Positions 38,275-51,988 of a stretch of 64,000 nt of DNA are shown here, one piece after another. Numbering within the stretch: the stretch's first letter is position 1; each line of letters begins with the position of its first letter. The stretch comes from Tachypleus tridentatus (taxonomy: Eukaryota; Arthropoda; Merostomata; Xiphosura; Limulidae). Under the pieces are notes generated by a model. The model worked only from the letters and a program-made list of their open reading frames with translations. It searched no databases and was not told the DNA's origin. The stretch covers positions 65,636,326 to 65,700,325 of the forward strand of contig NC_134830.1 in NCBI RefSeq assembly GCF_004210375.1. Reading direction: 5' to 3'. The translations under genes and the position numbers were made by a program.

Positions 38275-38639
38275 CTGTGTTTTTTTTTAATTTATCTATC
38301 TTTATTGTTTAATCTAAAGATCTGGAAATGTTGTATCAGTTTGTAATATCACAAAATAACTACCACACTGCAAATAGTATTTATACTTGAATACCAGGAT
38401 GTGCAGTCTACAGCAATATGACTAAATCACCAACTTCAGAAAATCTATATGTTTTAAGTTGAACCAGACTCGTGCTTAGAATCAAGTAATAACATAGGAT
38501 ATTAATTAACATCACAAAGTTAAATGTAAACGAAAGCTTACCGCTGCTCCACTGGAGATATTTAATGGTAACATATTTAAATTCAGTTTTCTTTTTTTTA
38601 CATAGACAATATTTAATTCTATTAGTCGACAATTCGTTA

Positions 38640-38755
38640 GAATTAAACGCAAAGCAACACAAAGGTCTATCTGTGCTCTGCCCACGATGGGTATCGAAAC
38701 CCCGATTTTAGCGTTTAAAGTCCGCAGATTTACCGCGGAGACACTAAGGGGTTAT
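38640..38755 (-). repeat. SINE family 3 (tRNA-like), reverse copy
   Basis: Contains GTGCTCTGCCCACGATGGG and GGTATCGAAACCCCGATT (reverse of a box B such as GGTTTCGATACCC). Relatives lie at 26570-26650, 43555-43665 and 46585-46695. Confidence 0.65.
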
Positions 38756-38759
38756 ACGT

Positions 38760-40500
38760 CGGCAGAACATTTTTACAATTTGATAAAGTGTTTAATTAGG
38801 TTTTGTATAAAAACACCAAATGTCTGACCATTTGAAACTACTGATGTTTAAGAAAAGAATTTATAATATTTTTCAAAATTTCCAAATGATATGAAGTACA
38901 AAAATGTTAATTCAACGTACAAAGAGCATAAAGTACTGCTTTATAAAAGTTTTAATTAATATATCACTTTCATCAACCAACTGTACTTTTTTACTTTAAG
39001 TATTAAAAATATACATAAATGTTATAGTATTGTTTAACCTAAATAGTACTTAATAAACCTACTAATGCAAGTAAATATCTTTGTACTCAAAATAACAATG
39101 TTGAATAATTTAAGGCTATTTCACTATAAATTATTGTGTTATGTTTATACTGCACATCCTGCGTTCTCGTGGACATATATAAAGTTCTACTCAAAATTTG
39201 CAAGTTATTATTATTAGAAATACAGCAAACCACAATAAAATCAATTTTGTCTAATACAAATGTGACTTTTTACCACTTTCGAGTATTACAGTGGAACTCA
39301 ACAATCCCTATTTTGTTATTTATATATCTATAGTTACAACAACCGCAAAAAATAAACTTTAAGTTAATTCAAATGATAACAGTGAAGAGAAAGGAATACC
39401 GTAAGAAAAACTGAAATTCTTGAAAATCAATCAAACGTCACTTGGATATTCTTATTAATTTAACTTGTATACATCCAATTACTTAGAGACAAATAAAACG
39501 GTTATTGTTTGACGTCACATGTCACAACAGTGGCCTTTATGCAATGCAAAATCCAGTTCTATATAAAGATAAATTATCCTGAAAACGTATTTAGGCAATA
39601 TAATTAAATTAATATTACTATTGCACATTTTAATTTTCCTGAGATATCGCATTTGAAACATATGGAAGCCAGTACATACATAATATTCTAAAATAAATCC
39701 CAGTACGTTTTCAGAGACTTTTCAAGTGGAGACGTTTTATGTCATTGGTTTAATATATTTTTAGTGGATACACAACTTATTAATTTATTCTCAACTCAGA
39801 ATTTCCATGTTTAGAAATTTTGATATCTCAGTTTTGTAAAAGTTCTAAAGCTTTATCTGTATTTTAATTTTTCAATTGTTTGTTTTGAATGTCGTGCAAG
39901 ATTGAACGAGGGCTATCTAAAATAGCTGTCTTTAATATAGCAGCGAAAGGCTAAACGGAAAGAAGCTAGTCATCACCACATGTGTTTTTCTTTTACCTAC
40001 GAATAAAAATTTTTTTATATGAAATACATACTGTACCATTTAGATTGAAAAATCAATATCGTTAAAACTAATATATACTTAAAACAATTGTTCTAGCGTA
40101 TTTAAATAAATTTGTTAGTATTACAGTATCATTAAAATGTTTAAATTATAAATAACCAACTTGTATATTTCAGTTCGTTGAGTGGAAAGTTGGTTTGTTT
40201 TGATAACTGCTACTAGATCGTTAAATAAACAACAATACAAATACTATCAAACAACAATTAACCATAACTTTGGTATCTAATTATTCAATATCATATATAT
40301 TCTGTATATTTTAGAAAATTCCTAGTTTCAGAATCGAACATAATAATTTAAGACGAGAACGGATGTAACTTCATTATGTTATATTAATTTCGATGCCTAA
40401 AGCTATCTGTTGTTTCACTGGAAACTTGTATTTTGTCATTTGTTGCTTTTCGTATACTAAAATACTTTACGACTTCCATATAGAGCAGACACACTTGTAG
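38760..40500. other. Copy C gap region, no exon seen
   Basis: No match to exons present in copies A and B. A partial family 1 SINE lies at about 39885-39990 (-). A minus-strand frame at 40566-40384 (starting MDEKKHFWNLLTLFKYF) has a decayed counterpart at about 28500-28400 in copy B, with the same FWxLLTLFKYF core, and looks more protein-like than average. Confidence 0.4.
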
Positions 40501-41159
40501 AACACAAGTTCTACTAAAGTATTTAAACAGTGTCAATAAGTTCCAGAAATGCTTTTTTTCATCCATTAGATGTTAGCTTAATGTGTCTATTGTTTACGTC
40601 GATACTGTTGAAAGAAATAAAGTTATGTCTGAAGTGTTAACCAAGGAATCTCCTCTTGAAACAATCACATCATTCGTGGCACGTATTACAGTAATAAATT
40701 TGGTAATTCGAAAAAATAAGTTCGGTTTAAACTGCAAAATCACTGGGAATTAGCACAAGTTACAGGTGTCCTGATAATGTTTGACTTTATTGCCTTTCCT
40801 TATTAAACTAAAACAACATTAGATGATGGTTGATACAGTCCATTACATGATTTTGAGATTATTTTATTTTGTGTTTTGTAGAATGATGAAATATTTAAAA
40901 AACTGACACAGAAAATGTGAATTTCTATAATTTATAAGTTTATAAAAAATGAAGGCTTTGATATATTACATTCACTATTACACTGCTAATTTAAAAATAC
41001 ACAGCATCTTTGGGTTATCTCTAAATATTTAACTGTTGTCATATTCTTTAATATTTTTCGAATGTTCTCAATAACATTCTCTTCAGTCAAATAACTCTGC
41101 ATTATCCTTTTTTATCTACAGAAAGTATATATGTTTATTACTCTTAATGTAAGATCTGT

Positions 41160-41490
41160 TACTTATTACAGTTTATCTCGGACGAGTATCTAATTTATAA
41201 TGATATGTACACTACTTTCTTAAATTTCAAGTAACCGGAAATTTTATACTTATTTTATAAGCTAATTAAACGTCAATGTGTATCAATGTTGTCCTACTTT
41301 CCAACAAAACTGATACATACACTATACTTCATTAACAAAAATATATTTTAATATACACAACAACAGTACAGTTTATAATAACGGTTATTACCAAAACTTA
41401 TTACATATAATTATTAACAAAACATTTTAGAAACTATCAAACAACATTCGTTCTCCTATCTGGAATAGAACAATTTTTATCAACGTTCCG
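41160..41490. repeat. AT-rich interspersed repeat R7, copy 5
   Basis: Contains GTTTATCTCGGACGAGTATC and an intact TAATAACGGTTATTA. Paralogous to copy 3. Confidence 0.7.
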
Positions 41491-42518
41491 AATCCATGAC
41501 GAACAAATTAATTTACTGATTTGTTGATCGCTCATACACTTTTCGTGAATACTATCTAGCTCTATTCTTAACACATCACATGGTTATTAAAATGAATGTT
41601 TAACTGTAACTCTGTTACAAATTAAAAATAAGGTATAGTACAAAGTACTGACATCTCTTTTGTACCACTGCTTAACTCTACTTTTTTAAATATATTAATT
41701 CTAACTATGATCATTTAATACTTTCAACACCCTCTGGTTTATTGTATTTGCCCAAGATCCTTTTGGAATTGAATGGTTCTGCTGGGAGTTGAAATGGCTA
41801 CAGTAAGATTACCTGTTTCTTTAAGCAAGAAGTAAGCCAATTTTTATAGGTTACCGTGAAAGACGTATATGGCAAACTTAGAAATTGATGTGTGTTTTAT
41901 ATAATTTCAGAAACACTAATAAAATGACTTAGGTCCTCGAATAATATTTTCATTATTGGATTTTGGAATAATGCGATTCATAAAATAATTCGTTAGAAAG
42001 TAAATAATGTTTCTTTTGTGTATGTAACAAGTAAGAAGTTTATAATAATTTGAATCATTATATAATATTGTCTAGATTGCGATGAGTGTCCTACAACTAC
42101 TGGGGAGAACACTTGTCTAGACTTGTTAAAGAAACGCAAGAATATTAACTTATTACGTGAGACTGTTCTTCGGGTGGCGTAACTATCAATATATTAGTTT
42201 CCAATGTTTAACATGAGTTATAATGCTTAGCGTTGCTAAAGTGCAGCATTGAACCTCCTTGAACGTTCAAATCCACCTCTGCGTACTACTTATTGAGATA
42301 CAAATTCTTCATTTTCTATTATAAACTTTTAAAGTATTTTTTTAGGTACACTCTCGTAACGACATTCCAGTTAAAGGCTTTTTATTCACTCTGCTTAACA
42401 ATACAAAAAATATACAATGTTCTCTCAGAGCTTAAGATTCTTCTATTGTAGGTGCCTGTGACTTTTTTACGATAAATTCAACGATAAATGGAAAACATGC
42501 ACTGCACTTGCAAACAAA

Positions 42519-42546
42519 TTTATATATATATATATATATATATATT
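42519..42546. repeat. (TA)n microsatellite
   Basis: About 13-14 uninterrupted TA units. Spacer S1 has only a short version at the matching place (near 4890). Confidence 0.85.
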
Positions 42547-42559
42547 TGGAACAAGTTTA

Positions 42560-44270
42560 ATGAATGGTCAACAAATTCATTACACTATAGAGATAACATA
42601 AACAAGACATGATTGTCTTCTTCTCAAAGGCGCTTTTAAACTTATTCATTTTTTTTAAATTTCTGTTGATAAGCCTCACTACCTTTCCTCATTTCTGCAG
42701 CACTAGTATTCTCTTCATAATTGAGTTACAATTGCAGTGCGAATATCAAAGTAGTACAACGGTCTTTCAGCAATCTTTATTTTATTTTCTTCAAAATGGA
42801 ATTTGTTTGTTTTGCTAGAGTGAACTTATGCTTCACCATATTTTTACAGTTAAGCCATACTTAACCTTAGTTATTTGACGTACTTGTAAAGATATTACTT
42901 CACTATGCCAGCTGGTTTCTTAATGATTACAGGTGAAATTTTTTCTATAAAAATATGTAAAATTTCCTGTACTACCTTTCCTTTTTTTATACTTTTTTCT
43001 GGTAACTTGATAACTATTTTCTCCACTAATAACAATTTCATTTTAGTTTTGATATTTTAATACAATTCAAAACAAATCAGAATTGTTATGTTTTCAAGAT
43101 CATTTACTTGTAAAGTAAATTGAATTGCGCATTGGCAAAGTATCACTGTTGTGACACATCAAGCAGAAACCGTATGATTAGTTTCTAAATTGTTGGATAT
43201 AATCACGTTAAATATTTCTGTATCCAAATAATGTTTGGTTGTTCCATAGTAATTTTGCTTTTGCTTGGGGTATCTCTTTCCGTTTTATTGTATGCATTTT
43301 TATTTACTTATATATGTATAAAGAGTTTCTTTTTGTACCTGTAGAAACAAATTTAATAAATAAATTATAAAAATAATTACCATTGTCGTTGACTAGCATT
43401 GTTGTATATTTTTATCTGACACCTTTCTCAGCACCTTATGGGACTGAAAACAAAGTTTATCTTGGTACGTACTTAAAGAATGTCCGTGTAAGCTAAAGAA
43501 AGCTTCATTTACAATTATTACGTTCAATGTTTTCCATTGACCTATTGGTATGTTTGTGAGCATTCACAACTAGAAATCGGGTTTAGATACCAGTGTTGAG
43601 CAATGAAAATAAACCCCATTGTGTAGATTATGATTACCTACAACTAAACAAATGAACAAATGACTCTTAAAACATTTATCTGTATTTTAAGGCTATCTGC
43701 ACTTTAAACAAATTCACTATTTTTCTAAGTGCAAAGTCGATAAAACCACTTCTGTTATTAGACGCACATTCCTTACATTTCAAAATGCCTTTTTGAAATA
43801 ACTTTAATTTATCTTTGTTGTAAAATTGATAGGCTTCTATAAAATGTTTCTTTCAAGTTCTTCAGACAATCTATCTGAAGAATGTATTCTTTCTGTTCCA
43901 TTTTGATATGAAACCAAACACATGTTCTAAATTATGGAGAAATGAGTGAGTATCTTTATAATCCTAGTCATTCTGCACGTTCATCAGAATTATACCAATA
44001 TATGAAAATCCCATCTAAGACATAATTAACAGCTAAAAAGTTGTACGTGCTATTTTATTAATGTCAAAGTTAAAACTATTTGTTTCCACTGATGTTCATC
44101 TGTTAATGATTAGGTTCCAAACCACTACAGAATTAAATAATCTGTACATCTAGTTGATCTGATGATGATTCAGCTTCAAACCATTACAGAATTAAAGAAT
44201 ATGTACAATGATAGTCCATAGATAATGATTCAGTTTCAAACAACTGTAGAGTGAGCATAGTTTTATTGCT
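42560..44270. other. Spacer S2, no gene seen
   Basis: Paralogous to S1 4990-7640. Contains a family 3 SINE at about 43555-43665 (+) inside a roughly 350-bp stretch that S1 lacks. No exons were recognised. Confidence 0.5.
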
Positions 44271-44960
44271 GTGTTTATTCTTAATATACTGAGTTTTTTG
44301 TATTCCTGATTCCCACGGTATGTATAATCCAGAATGGGTGATTTTATCTGTGGATTTTTGTTTTGCGGTGTCTTTCGGTTCTGGTTATCTTTAGGTTAAA
44401 ATTTCTGTTTAGTCAATTTTTTCTTGTTTCCAAATAAACTTAAAGTTGAGGTGTATCGAGTTAATTTGGTTGAAGAAACTTAGCGTGTATTCTGTAGATG
44501 TGAATCCAGGAATTGTATCATCAACGTATCTGTACGATTATAGAGGTAAGTGTAAGGCTACATTGATCACTTATGATTCAATCTGTGTCTTAAAAATGTT
44601 GCCTATAACTGGTAAAAAGGTATTCCCCATAGTTAGACCATTTATTTGTAGGTAGTTTTACATATTGAATATAAAGTTATCAGGCTGCTCATTGATTACT
44701 GGCAATGTATATTGATGGGTTGAGGTCTCGGATATAAATTTCTAAAGCTATCTAGCAGGCTTCAGAAGTGGGACTTTGTGTGTATTAGTTTAAATTTGTT
44801 TGTATCTGATAAGATATTATTCATTTATTGCATGCATTCATTTTTGTTCATTGTAACTATAGTATTGCCTTCATCTGCTTTTGAAATTTTGACGTTATTG
44901 TCTTATGTTATGTTGTTTATAAACTAATTTCTTTTTTAAGAAATCTGTAATAAGATTCAG
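44270..44960 (-). pseudogene. Penelope-like element reverse transcriptase remnant (S2)
   Basis: The minus frames give INGLTMGNTFLPVIGNIF (about 44640-44590), RYVDDTIPGFTSTEYTLSFF (about 44540-44480, catalytic YVDD kept in a longer frame than in S1) and NQINSIHLNFKF. The part matching S1 8160-8490 has been deleted. The same element as 7650-8700, so it was inserted before the spacer duplicated. Confidence 0.78.
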
Positions 44961-45789
44961 CTGTCTATCAAACGTTTATTCAAACCACATTAAGTAAATA
45001 CAACTAATTATTGCGTATAATATATTTGAAATAAGTGAATTATAAAAATAATGTTTTTATGAAAATGATTTACTATTAGTGAATAATGTTCCAAAATAAA
45101 ATATCGCAGATTTATCCGACCTGCTAATAATATAATATTATTAAATAATACGATGCTTTATATAATTTATATCAAGCTGAAATACCAGTCAACTGATAAA
45201 GAATGTTTAAACTTAATTAAAACAACGGAAGTTTAAGAGCAATCACACATTTTAAAGAAATAACTTTAACAATAGCAAAGATTATTCATAAACGATATTT
45301 CCAGTCTGCTTTCCATCTTCCAACAAACTAAGATTATGAGGTCGTCCAATTCTTGAACACCCTACAACTCACTGACCATAAGAAAAACATGATTCTTTGA
45401 GAAATAAACCAACAACATTAACCTTGAATCCCTTTAGAATATTCAACACCGTCTAAAGTCTTAATCTGTTTAGATTTTTTGAGATTTACACAATCGTCTA
45501 GAAGTAATTAGCCAAAAGGCTTTAGAAAATACAAATAAGGTAAAGTTAAATTTTTCCTCTTTGGGACGTTCTTCGTAGTTCATAGTGTTTGTATGTACAT
45601 TTTAGTTCAGATTGACCCAATTGGCTCAGAAGAGATAGGGAACAAACACACAGATTTCATCTTTATATATTCATAATAATATTTTGTTAGATCCACGATT
45701 TCTAATATTGGTACCAACCACAATGAATCTGTGAGTGAGACATACTTCACTGTTTACTATTCTAAACCTAAAGATGCACCGTTTTATTT

Positions 45790-46070
45790 ATTTGTTTGTA
45801 TGTAACTTCGCGTAAAGCTACACGAATACTATCTGCACCGCTAATCGTCCCTAATTTAGCAGTGACAGATCAGAAGGAAGACAGCTAGTTATCACCACCC
45901 ATCGTCAAATCTTGGGTTACTTTTTTACTACTGAATAGTGGAAAATTGGCTGTCATATGGAACACCTCTAGGGCTTAAACAGCGAGTATGTTTGATGAAA
46001 CGGGAGATTCGTACCCGTGATTTTCATACTGGGAATTGATTGTCCCAACCACTTGGCTATGTCGGAACAA
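45790..46070 (-). repeat. SINE family 1, full length but old
   Basis: Complete but diverged reverse copy, with the shortened counterpart in S1 at 10923-11000. Confidence 0.7.
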
Positions 46071-47167
46071 ACAGTTTTGTATTGTTACCAGTAAGCCCCA
46101 CGAGCGTAGGTAGGAAATATTTGTCTCAGAGACGAAGATATAAAATCTCTAAGTCAGAAATATTTTCAGTTTATGGGAATATTTTCCATTTATTATTATA
46201 CAAGTTTAATAAATATCTAAACTAACAGCGTTAACCTTCTCCAAAAAAAATCATCAAATTTATAAAACTGCATGCCCAATAATGACTGAGAAATTAAAGC
46301 CTGTGTAAGTTGGCCACAATATAGCCTTGTCAATTGTAACCCCAATGCTCAAGTCTTTCTACTTTAATCTAGATCTGTGATTGTCAGGAGCTGTCTAGAC
46401 CTTTCTTTTATCCAGCTTTGATCTTGTTGTGGTCCGTTCAGGTCAACGCTGTTAAAGTAGGTAATGATTCCATATTAACGTAAAGTCTCTATCACAATAA
46501 ATTATCCCCATCAGGGCTATGCTCGTTTGTGTTGAACAAAGATGATTTACATTGATATACACTTTATTACATTTGTTGAGTTTCTTTCTAGTTAAGGACA
46601 AAGCTTCATAAAGGATTATCTATACTCTGTCTGCCAAGGGTATCGAAACCAGTTTTTGAAGTTATAAGTTCACGGACATAACCACATACAGACATAAAAT
46701 CAAATATTCTATACTTTCTTCATACGGTGATATAGTTTCTACGCATTGTGACTACGAAGTTAGTTCAGAGAATTATATACAAAACGTATAAAGGTAATGA
46801 GTTGCGGCTGTCTTGTTTGAAAACCATATTTACTATACACTTAATGTTGATGTCCTAATAATACATAGTGAGTATACTAAAAGCAGGTAGTGGTTTGATA
46901 TACTTATAATACATATTTATAAAGGACAGAAATTAAGATTAATTTGAATTACATGTGACCTAGTGAATAGACCAGTTAGTTTTGTTTCTTTTTTTTTAAG
47001 TAAGTGACCAATGTATTCAGGTGTTTATCTGTAAGTGTTGCTATATATTAGCATAATTGTGCAGTGAAACTGAGCTTCTTGTGCATAAAACGCTAAATGA
47101 TGTATAGTGGAATGAATTTTATACAGTATGTAATCTATGTTTAATTATGTATAGGGTAATATTAATC

Positions 47168-47464
47168 TTGGCCATAGGCCAGGCATGGCCAAGTGGGTTA
47201 AGGCGTTGAACTCATAGTCCGAGGGTCGCGGTTTCGAATCCCCATCACACCAAACATTCTCGCCTTTTCAGTCGTGGGGGCATTATAATGTGACGGTCAA
47301 TCCCACTATTTGTTGGTAAAATAGTAGCCCAAGAGTTGGAGGTGGGTGGTGATGACTAACTGCCTTCCCTCTGGTCCTTCACTGCTAAATTAGGAACGGC
47401 TAGCGCAGATAGCCCTCGAGTAGCTTTGCGCGAAATTCAAAACAAAGAAACAAATTTTGGCCAT
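47168..47464 (+). repeat. SINE family 1, young, with 8-bp target-site duplication
   Basis: TTGGCCAT at 47168-47175 and 47457-47464 flanks a full element (box A GGCCAAGTGGG, box B GGTTTCGAATCC, central CCCAAGAGTTGGAGGTGGG, end GCGCGAAATTC). S1 has the single empty site at 11229-11236. Confidence 0.9.
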
Positions 47465-47829
47465 GTATACTGTTTGTATAGTTTTAATACGTTTCTCGGT
47501 GATGTGCGTACCTGTGTTATTTCTAGTTTTTCAGAACACTTACATGCGTTTTCTGTGTTGTTTCAAGCCTGAAGTAGGGCCTACAAATGTTGCTGATATA
47601 GCAGTCTGGCGTTATTAGCAAGTAAATCTCTAGTATATTAAATTTTGAGATTTTGAGTACCCGTGTTTTTGCTAATTACATTTTATTCTCTTTTTTGGTA
47701 GTATTCAGTTATATCTTAAATCGTGGGCTATACATTTGTGGCTTCGATGGAAAAAATCACCACCGTCCACCACAAACTTTTGGGCTACTCTTTTACCTTC
47801 GAATATTGGGATTATTACTATATCAAGTT

Positions 47830-48060
47830 ATTGAAAATTTCAATTCAAAAGTTAATTAAATGTTAATATGAACTAAACTGCCAACAAGATTGATACACGC
47901 AATCTCCTTTTTAACACAAATATATTGTTAAATACACACGAAAAACAATATAACTTATAATAACGGTTATTACAAATGACGGATAAAATAAAAGAATTTT
48001 ACAAACTTACTAACAATATAGAGTTTTATATTCGGTATAGAACTAACTGAAACAGCGTTA
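47830..48060. repeat. AT-rich interspersed repeat R7, copy 6
   Basis: Intact TAATAACGGTTATTA. Paralogue of copy 1 in S1. Confidence 0.7.
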
Positions 48061-49089
48061 CTCTTCTCTCCTCGCATGTTGCTTTTATTAGAATCACCCG
48101 CGACTCTAGAACGCTCACCAACGATCGTTTGGCAACAATACTGTCAATCATGAGTGTTACACATACACCTTTCACATTGTTGATTCTTTCGCTCAAAATT
48201 CTTCTACAAATTTCAATAACTGGCACCAATTGCGGAATACACAGCCAAAAATATACATTATATGCAAAAAAAACCTATAATGAAGAAAAAGTAGGTACTA
48301 ATGTAACAGAATAAAGAAGAACCAGATCGCAATTCAGTAAACTTGTTAGAGGATACGTTTGTAGTTGTTTGACTTTTAGAGAGCCAGTTTACTATTCTGT
48401 GGCCTCATTGTTAGGTGCTAATTTCGTAAGCAAATATAATCATAAAAGTTTCAGCCTGGTCTTCAGTAAGACTAATATACGATTAACTTATAGTTCAATA
48501 CGTCTGAATAGACAATTTTAAGTTCTTAATCCAGTAGAACCCTTTGATTATAAACTTGAAGCTCAGTAAAACTGTCAAGGGATAAGTTTATAATTATGTA
48601 GACTAATAAACCTCAGTTTATCAGAATTCTTTTGTTTCTACCTTGTTCTTTAGAACTATGGGTAGATAAAGTTTGTAGTCCAGTAGAACTGTTAGGCAAT
48701 TAACTGTACTTCAGTTTAACTTTTAGGGCATAAGTAAGTAGATCTGTTGAAATACTAGATGGAAAATCTCTAAGTTAGTAGAACCGTCAGAGGATAATTT
48801 TTTAGTTTAGTGGAACGGTTACACGATTGTTTCGTGATTTTATGAAACTATCAGTAGGTTTATTATTGAATTATCATTGCATTTGTTTGTAGATTAGTGG
48901 TACCATTAGCGAATAAATTCTTTATTTAATAAACACATTTTACATGCATCAAAATTAACTTCTAGTTTTGACTATCAATCTAAAATGTTATAATGTTTTT
49001 TTTCTCAGACAACTCCCATGTTCCTTTACTGGAGTATAATAAGAAAATTTAAACTCAGAGGTTGAATTACGAGTTTTCGACAAGTCTAA

Positions 49090-49310
49090 AATGTTTGTTT
49101 TGAATTTTTGCGCAAAGATACTCGAGGACTATCTACGCTAGCCCTCCCTCATTCAACAATGTAACTCCAGAGGGAAGACAGCTAGTCATTGCCACCCACC
49201 GCGAACTCTTGGGCTACTCTTTCACCAAGGAATAGCGGAATTTACCACCATATTATAACGACTCCATAGTGAGCATGTTTGGTGTGACTGAGATCCTTAC
49301 CTAATCAGTG
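49090..49310 (-). repeat. SINE family 1, partial, old
   Basis: Reverse copy with GCAAAGATACTCGAGGACT and CTCTTGGGCTACTCTTTC; S1 keeps only a stub at 12895-12960. Confidence 0.7.
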
Positions 49311-50371
49311 GAATTACTTGTACGAATTAAGTATATTAAAACTTTTCAATCTTCGGGTCTTGAAACACACACAACCTTTTTCTTTACGAACTGTTGTGTC
49401 ATTCAACTATTTGGGGTTTGGTACGTACTATTGCGTGAAGCTTTTGGGTGTTTTTTACACTATTTTGTTTGTATATTTTTTAAAAGAAAAATTATATTTG
49501 TATTTGTTTGATGCTATTTAAGAAAGATTAAAATGTGTTTAAGCTGAGGTATGTCAAAAGTCAATAATTACTTATTGACACTACATATGTACATACACAT
49601 TTATTCTTTTGCAGATTAAAAAAAATTGAAACGTTATTTACTGCAACAGGTTTCAGTTTTTTATTATTCACATTTTGTTAATTAACTTAAGTAACTGTCT
49701 ATTGGAAACATAGTGACCAATGACAGGAGAGTTACTCCAAGCTCAGTTGCGGTTTCCCAGCGTTCCTTGAAGGAGACCACACATCGTAGTCCAGCAGATT
49801 TTAGGTGCGTCTTCTTTACTGTGTATAGATTCATGTTCAGGAAACGTAAACCACAATTTGTTAAGTTACTTAAGCATTATAGGCGTTGTAAGATATTGTT
49901 TAATCTCCTAATTATTAATGCTACGTTATTATTTTCTTGTTTAAAAGAATCATCTTTACATAAAATGTTAAACGTAAAGAATGAAGTGCACAAATACACC
50001 AAATTCGTTAACCTAGATAATTGATGTAAAACTATAAACAGAAAGAGTTAAGAAGAGCTTTTCTCTCAGCACTGAGGATATAATCATTATTATAATTCCA
50101 GTTGTTATAATAATGAGGTAAACTATTTCCAATGAACTGCAACGACCAACAAGAGAAACAGAAACTTGCGCTTCGAGGCAATAAGAACAAAATATCGTGT
50201 TTCAAGCGTATACATTAAGCGTATATACACCATTGCAGTATTCTACCAAACTACTGGATATTTATCTATTCAACGTTAACATACTGGACCAGCAACGTTA
50301 AATAAAAAAAAAAAAAACAGCGAAGCTTATGCTTCTTTGACATTACCACTTTGGACGATTACGGTCAGACT

Positions 50372-50670
50372 TCTTTCACTTGACCCGGCATGGCCAAGCG
50401 TGTTAAGGCGGGCGACTCGTAGTCTCAGATTCGCGGGTTCGAATCCCCGTCGAGCCAAACCCTCGCCCTTTCAGTGGTGAAGCGTTATAATATGACGGTT
50501 AATCCCACTATTTGTTGGTAAGAGAGTAGCCCAAGAGTTGGCGGTTGGTGGTGATGACTAGCTGCCTTCCCTGTAGTCTTACACTGCTAAATTAGGGACG
50601 GTTAGTGCAGATAGCCCTCGAGTAGCTTTGTGCGAAATTCTAAAAACAAACAAAAACAATCTTTTACTTG
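50372..50670 (+). repeat. SINE family 1, young, with 11-bp target-site duplication
   Basis: TCTTTCACTTG (50372-50382) and TCTTTTACTTG (50660-50670) flank a full element with box A TGGCCAAGCGTGTTAAGG and box B GGGTTCGAATCCCC. S1 has the unoccupied site near 14620-14632. Confidence 0.87.
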
Positions 50671-51799
50671 TCGATCACAAAGGAGGAAATTACTTAGACT
50701 TAGTTTTCCAGCACTAAAGTTTACTTTTTCACTTGCATCCAGTACTTTTCTGTTATACTATCATTTCAGTTACTTGGTGTTTTATTTATTATACTTAACT
50801 TTTTTTGAAGTATTCATTTTTATATCCACATAAAATGAATATAATTAACATGTCATCTTTAAAAAAATATTCGTTTAACAGAAATGTGACCATATTCAAA
50901 GCTACGTATCAAAGTTTCGTCACAGTTGAATATTTATAGAGGGGACAGTGCTTAAGTTTATGTGATCACCACCATGACTATTATCTTTATTATTTTATTT
51001 ACCATTGCAAAACGTTCAGCATACCTTTCGTCCTTCAGTGTAATGAAGAGATTCCCAGTTAGTATCTTTACCTATATTAAATATATTGACCTCGTTCTAA
51101 ATTCGACAAACAGGTTGTGCTGTCTTACAGTGCCTTCCAAATATAAGTAAGATTGTGACTATTAACTAACTCCAAATTCAGTCTAGAATGGAGTTAAATT
51201 ATCCAAAGAGCGCAAAATTACACAAAGTAGAATGTTAATGATAATTATAGTTTTTCGAATCCAAATACAACGTAAAGTCATTCAGTACACAGAATACATA
51301 TGCATGAAGATACATTCGTTTTCTAAAGACTCACTATTGTAAGGTAAACCATCACCCATACACCAATTTCCATCAGAAACAATCTCCACCAACTCATTGT
51401 TCACGCATTTGCCGTCCTCGCTGTGCCAATGTTAAATCCAAAAGCTCTGAAAGTATTTGTTTTCTTCGCAAAAAACAACATTTCTACAGTTTATATCAAA
51501 CAACAAGTCACTTGCAACCTAGTCATTGTATCTATCCATATTTTCACTTTGTTTACAATTACAGTTTGCCATTGAAATGGTTATGTATAAAAATCTGCTC
51601 AGCAAATTCTGGACTTTTCTGTCTGCTTCACAAACAAACTTCTTCCTTATTTGTGACTTTTTACAGTATGTTAGTTTTATAACTTTAAGGAATAAAACTG
51701 CGTACCATTTATATTGTATGCATCGTTTTTTTCTGACAGACAAAGTGAAGTTATGTGTGAAATGATAACACAAAACACCCTTTTTACTTCCGTTTTCTT

Positions 51800-51988
51800 T
51801 TAGTAATATCTTCGTCTGTTTGATTCACTGTTTTTAAAACAGTCCTTTATTAGACATTTCTGTTCTTTTGAAAGGTTTTCCAATGTTTCTAGAAAGCTGT
51901 TTATAATTGTTTCGAGTGAATCTTCGGGATTATTGCATGTTAAATCGATTTTGATAATTTCATCAAGCTCTACGTGAGGTGTTACAAA
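51800..51988 (-). pseudogene. Minus-strand acidic open frame, possible adenylyl cyclase tail exon (S2)
   Basis: 62 open codons from an AG acceptor-like site (GATTAG) to TAA. In part they read VELDEIIKIDLTCNNPEDSL then ETIINSFLETLENLSKEQK. The frame is rich in D, E, S and N and so unlike chance frames in this DNA. The S1 counterpart (15955-15770) aligns but has stops. It lies 0.45 kb downstream, on the same strand, of adenylyl cyclase C2 sequence. The assignment to that gene is by position only. Confidence 0.4.

Larger units (their letters stand above)
32440..42200 (+). pseudogene. SLC18B1: SLC18B1-like copy C, pseudogene
   Basis: Begins within intron 1 with no first exon. The remnants are as follows. 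The TM3 exon 34535-34612 is open (VPKKSPKCLLISRVCLCGG) with a good acceptor and a GT donor. 36204-36274 has its acceptor lost, 10 bp missing and an in-frame TGA. 41727-41802 is a fusion in which the start of copy A exon 5 (TLWFIVFAQ) is joined to the end of exon 7 by a deletion of about 0.7 kb, with the acceptor also lost. The last exon 42076 onwards has a TAG at 42118. Counterparts of the exons at 24393, 25422 and 25789 in copy B were not found between 37740 and 40500. The gene is dead. Order and orientation match copies A and B. Confidence 0.83.
45100..49000. other. Spacer S2, SINE-rich, no gene seen
   Basis: Paralogous to S1 10200-12720. Contains SINEs at 45790-46070, 46585-46695 and 47176-47456, the R7 copy at 47830-48060 and no recognised exon. 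Overlapping plus and minus frames at 48026-48314 have no counterpart in S1. Confidence 0.5.

Noticed and set aside
48026..48314. Overlapping plus and minus frames in S2
   Set aside because: No counterpart in S1, frames on both strands, no recognisable domain.
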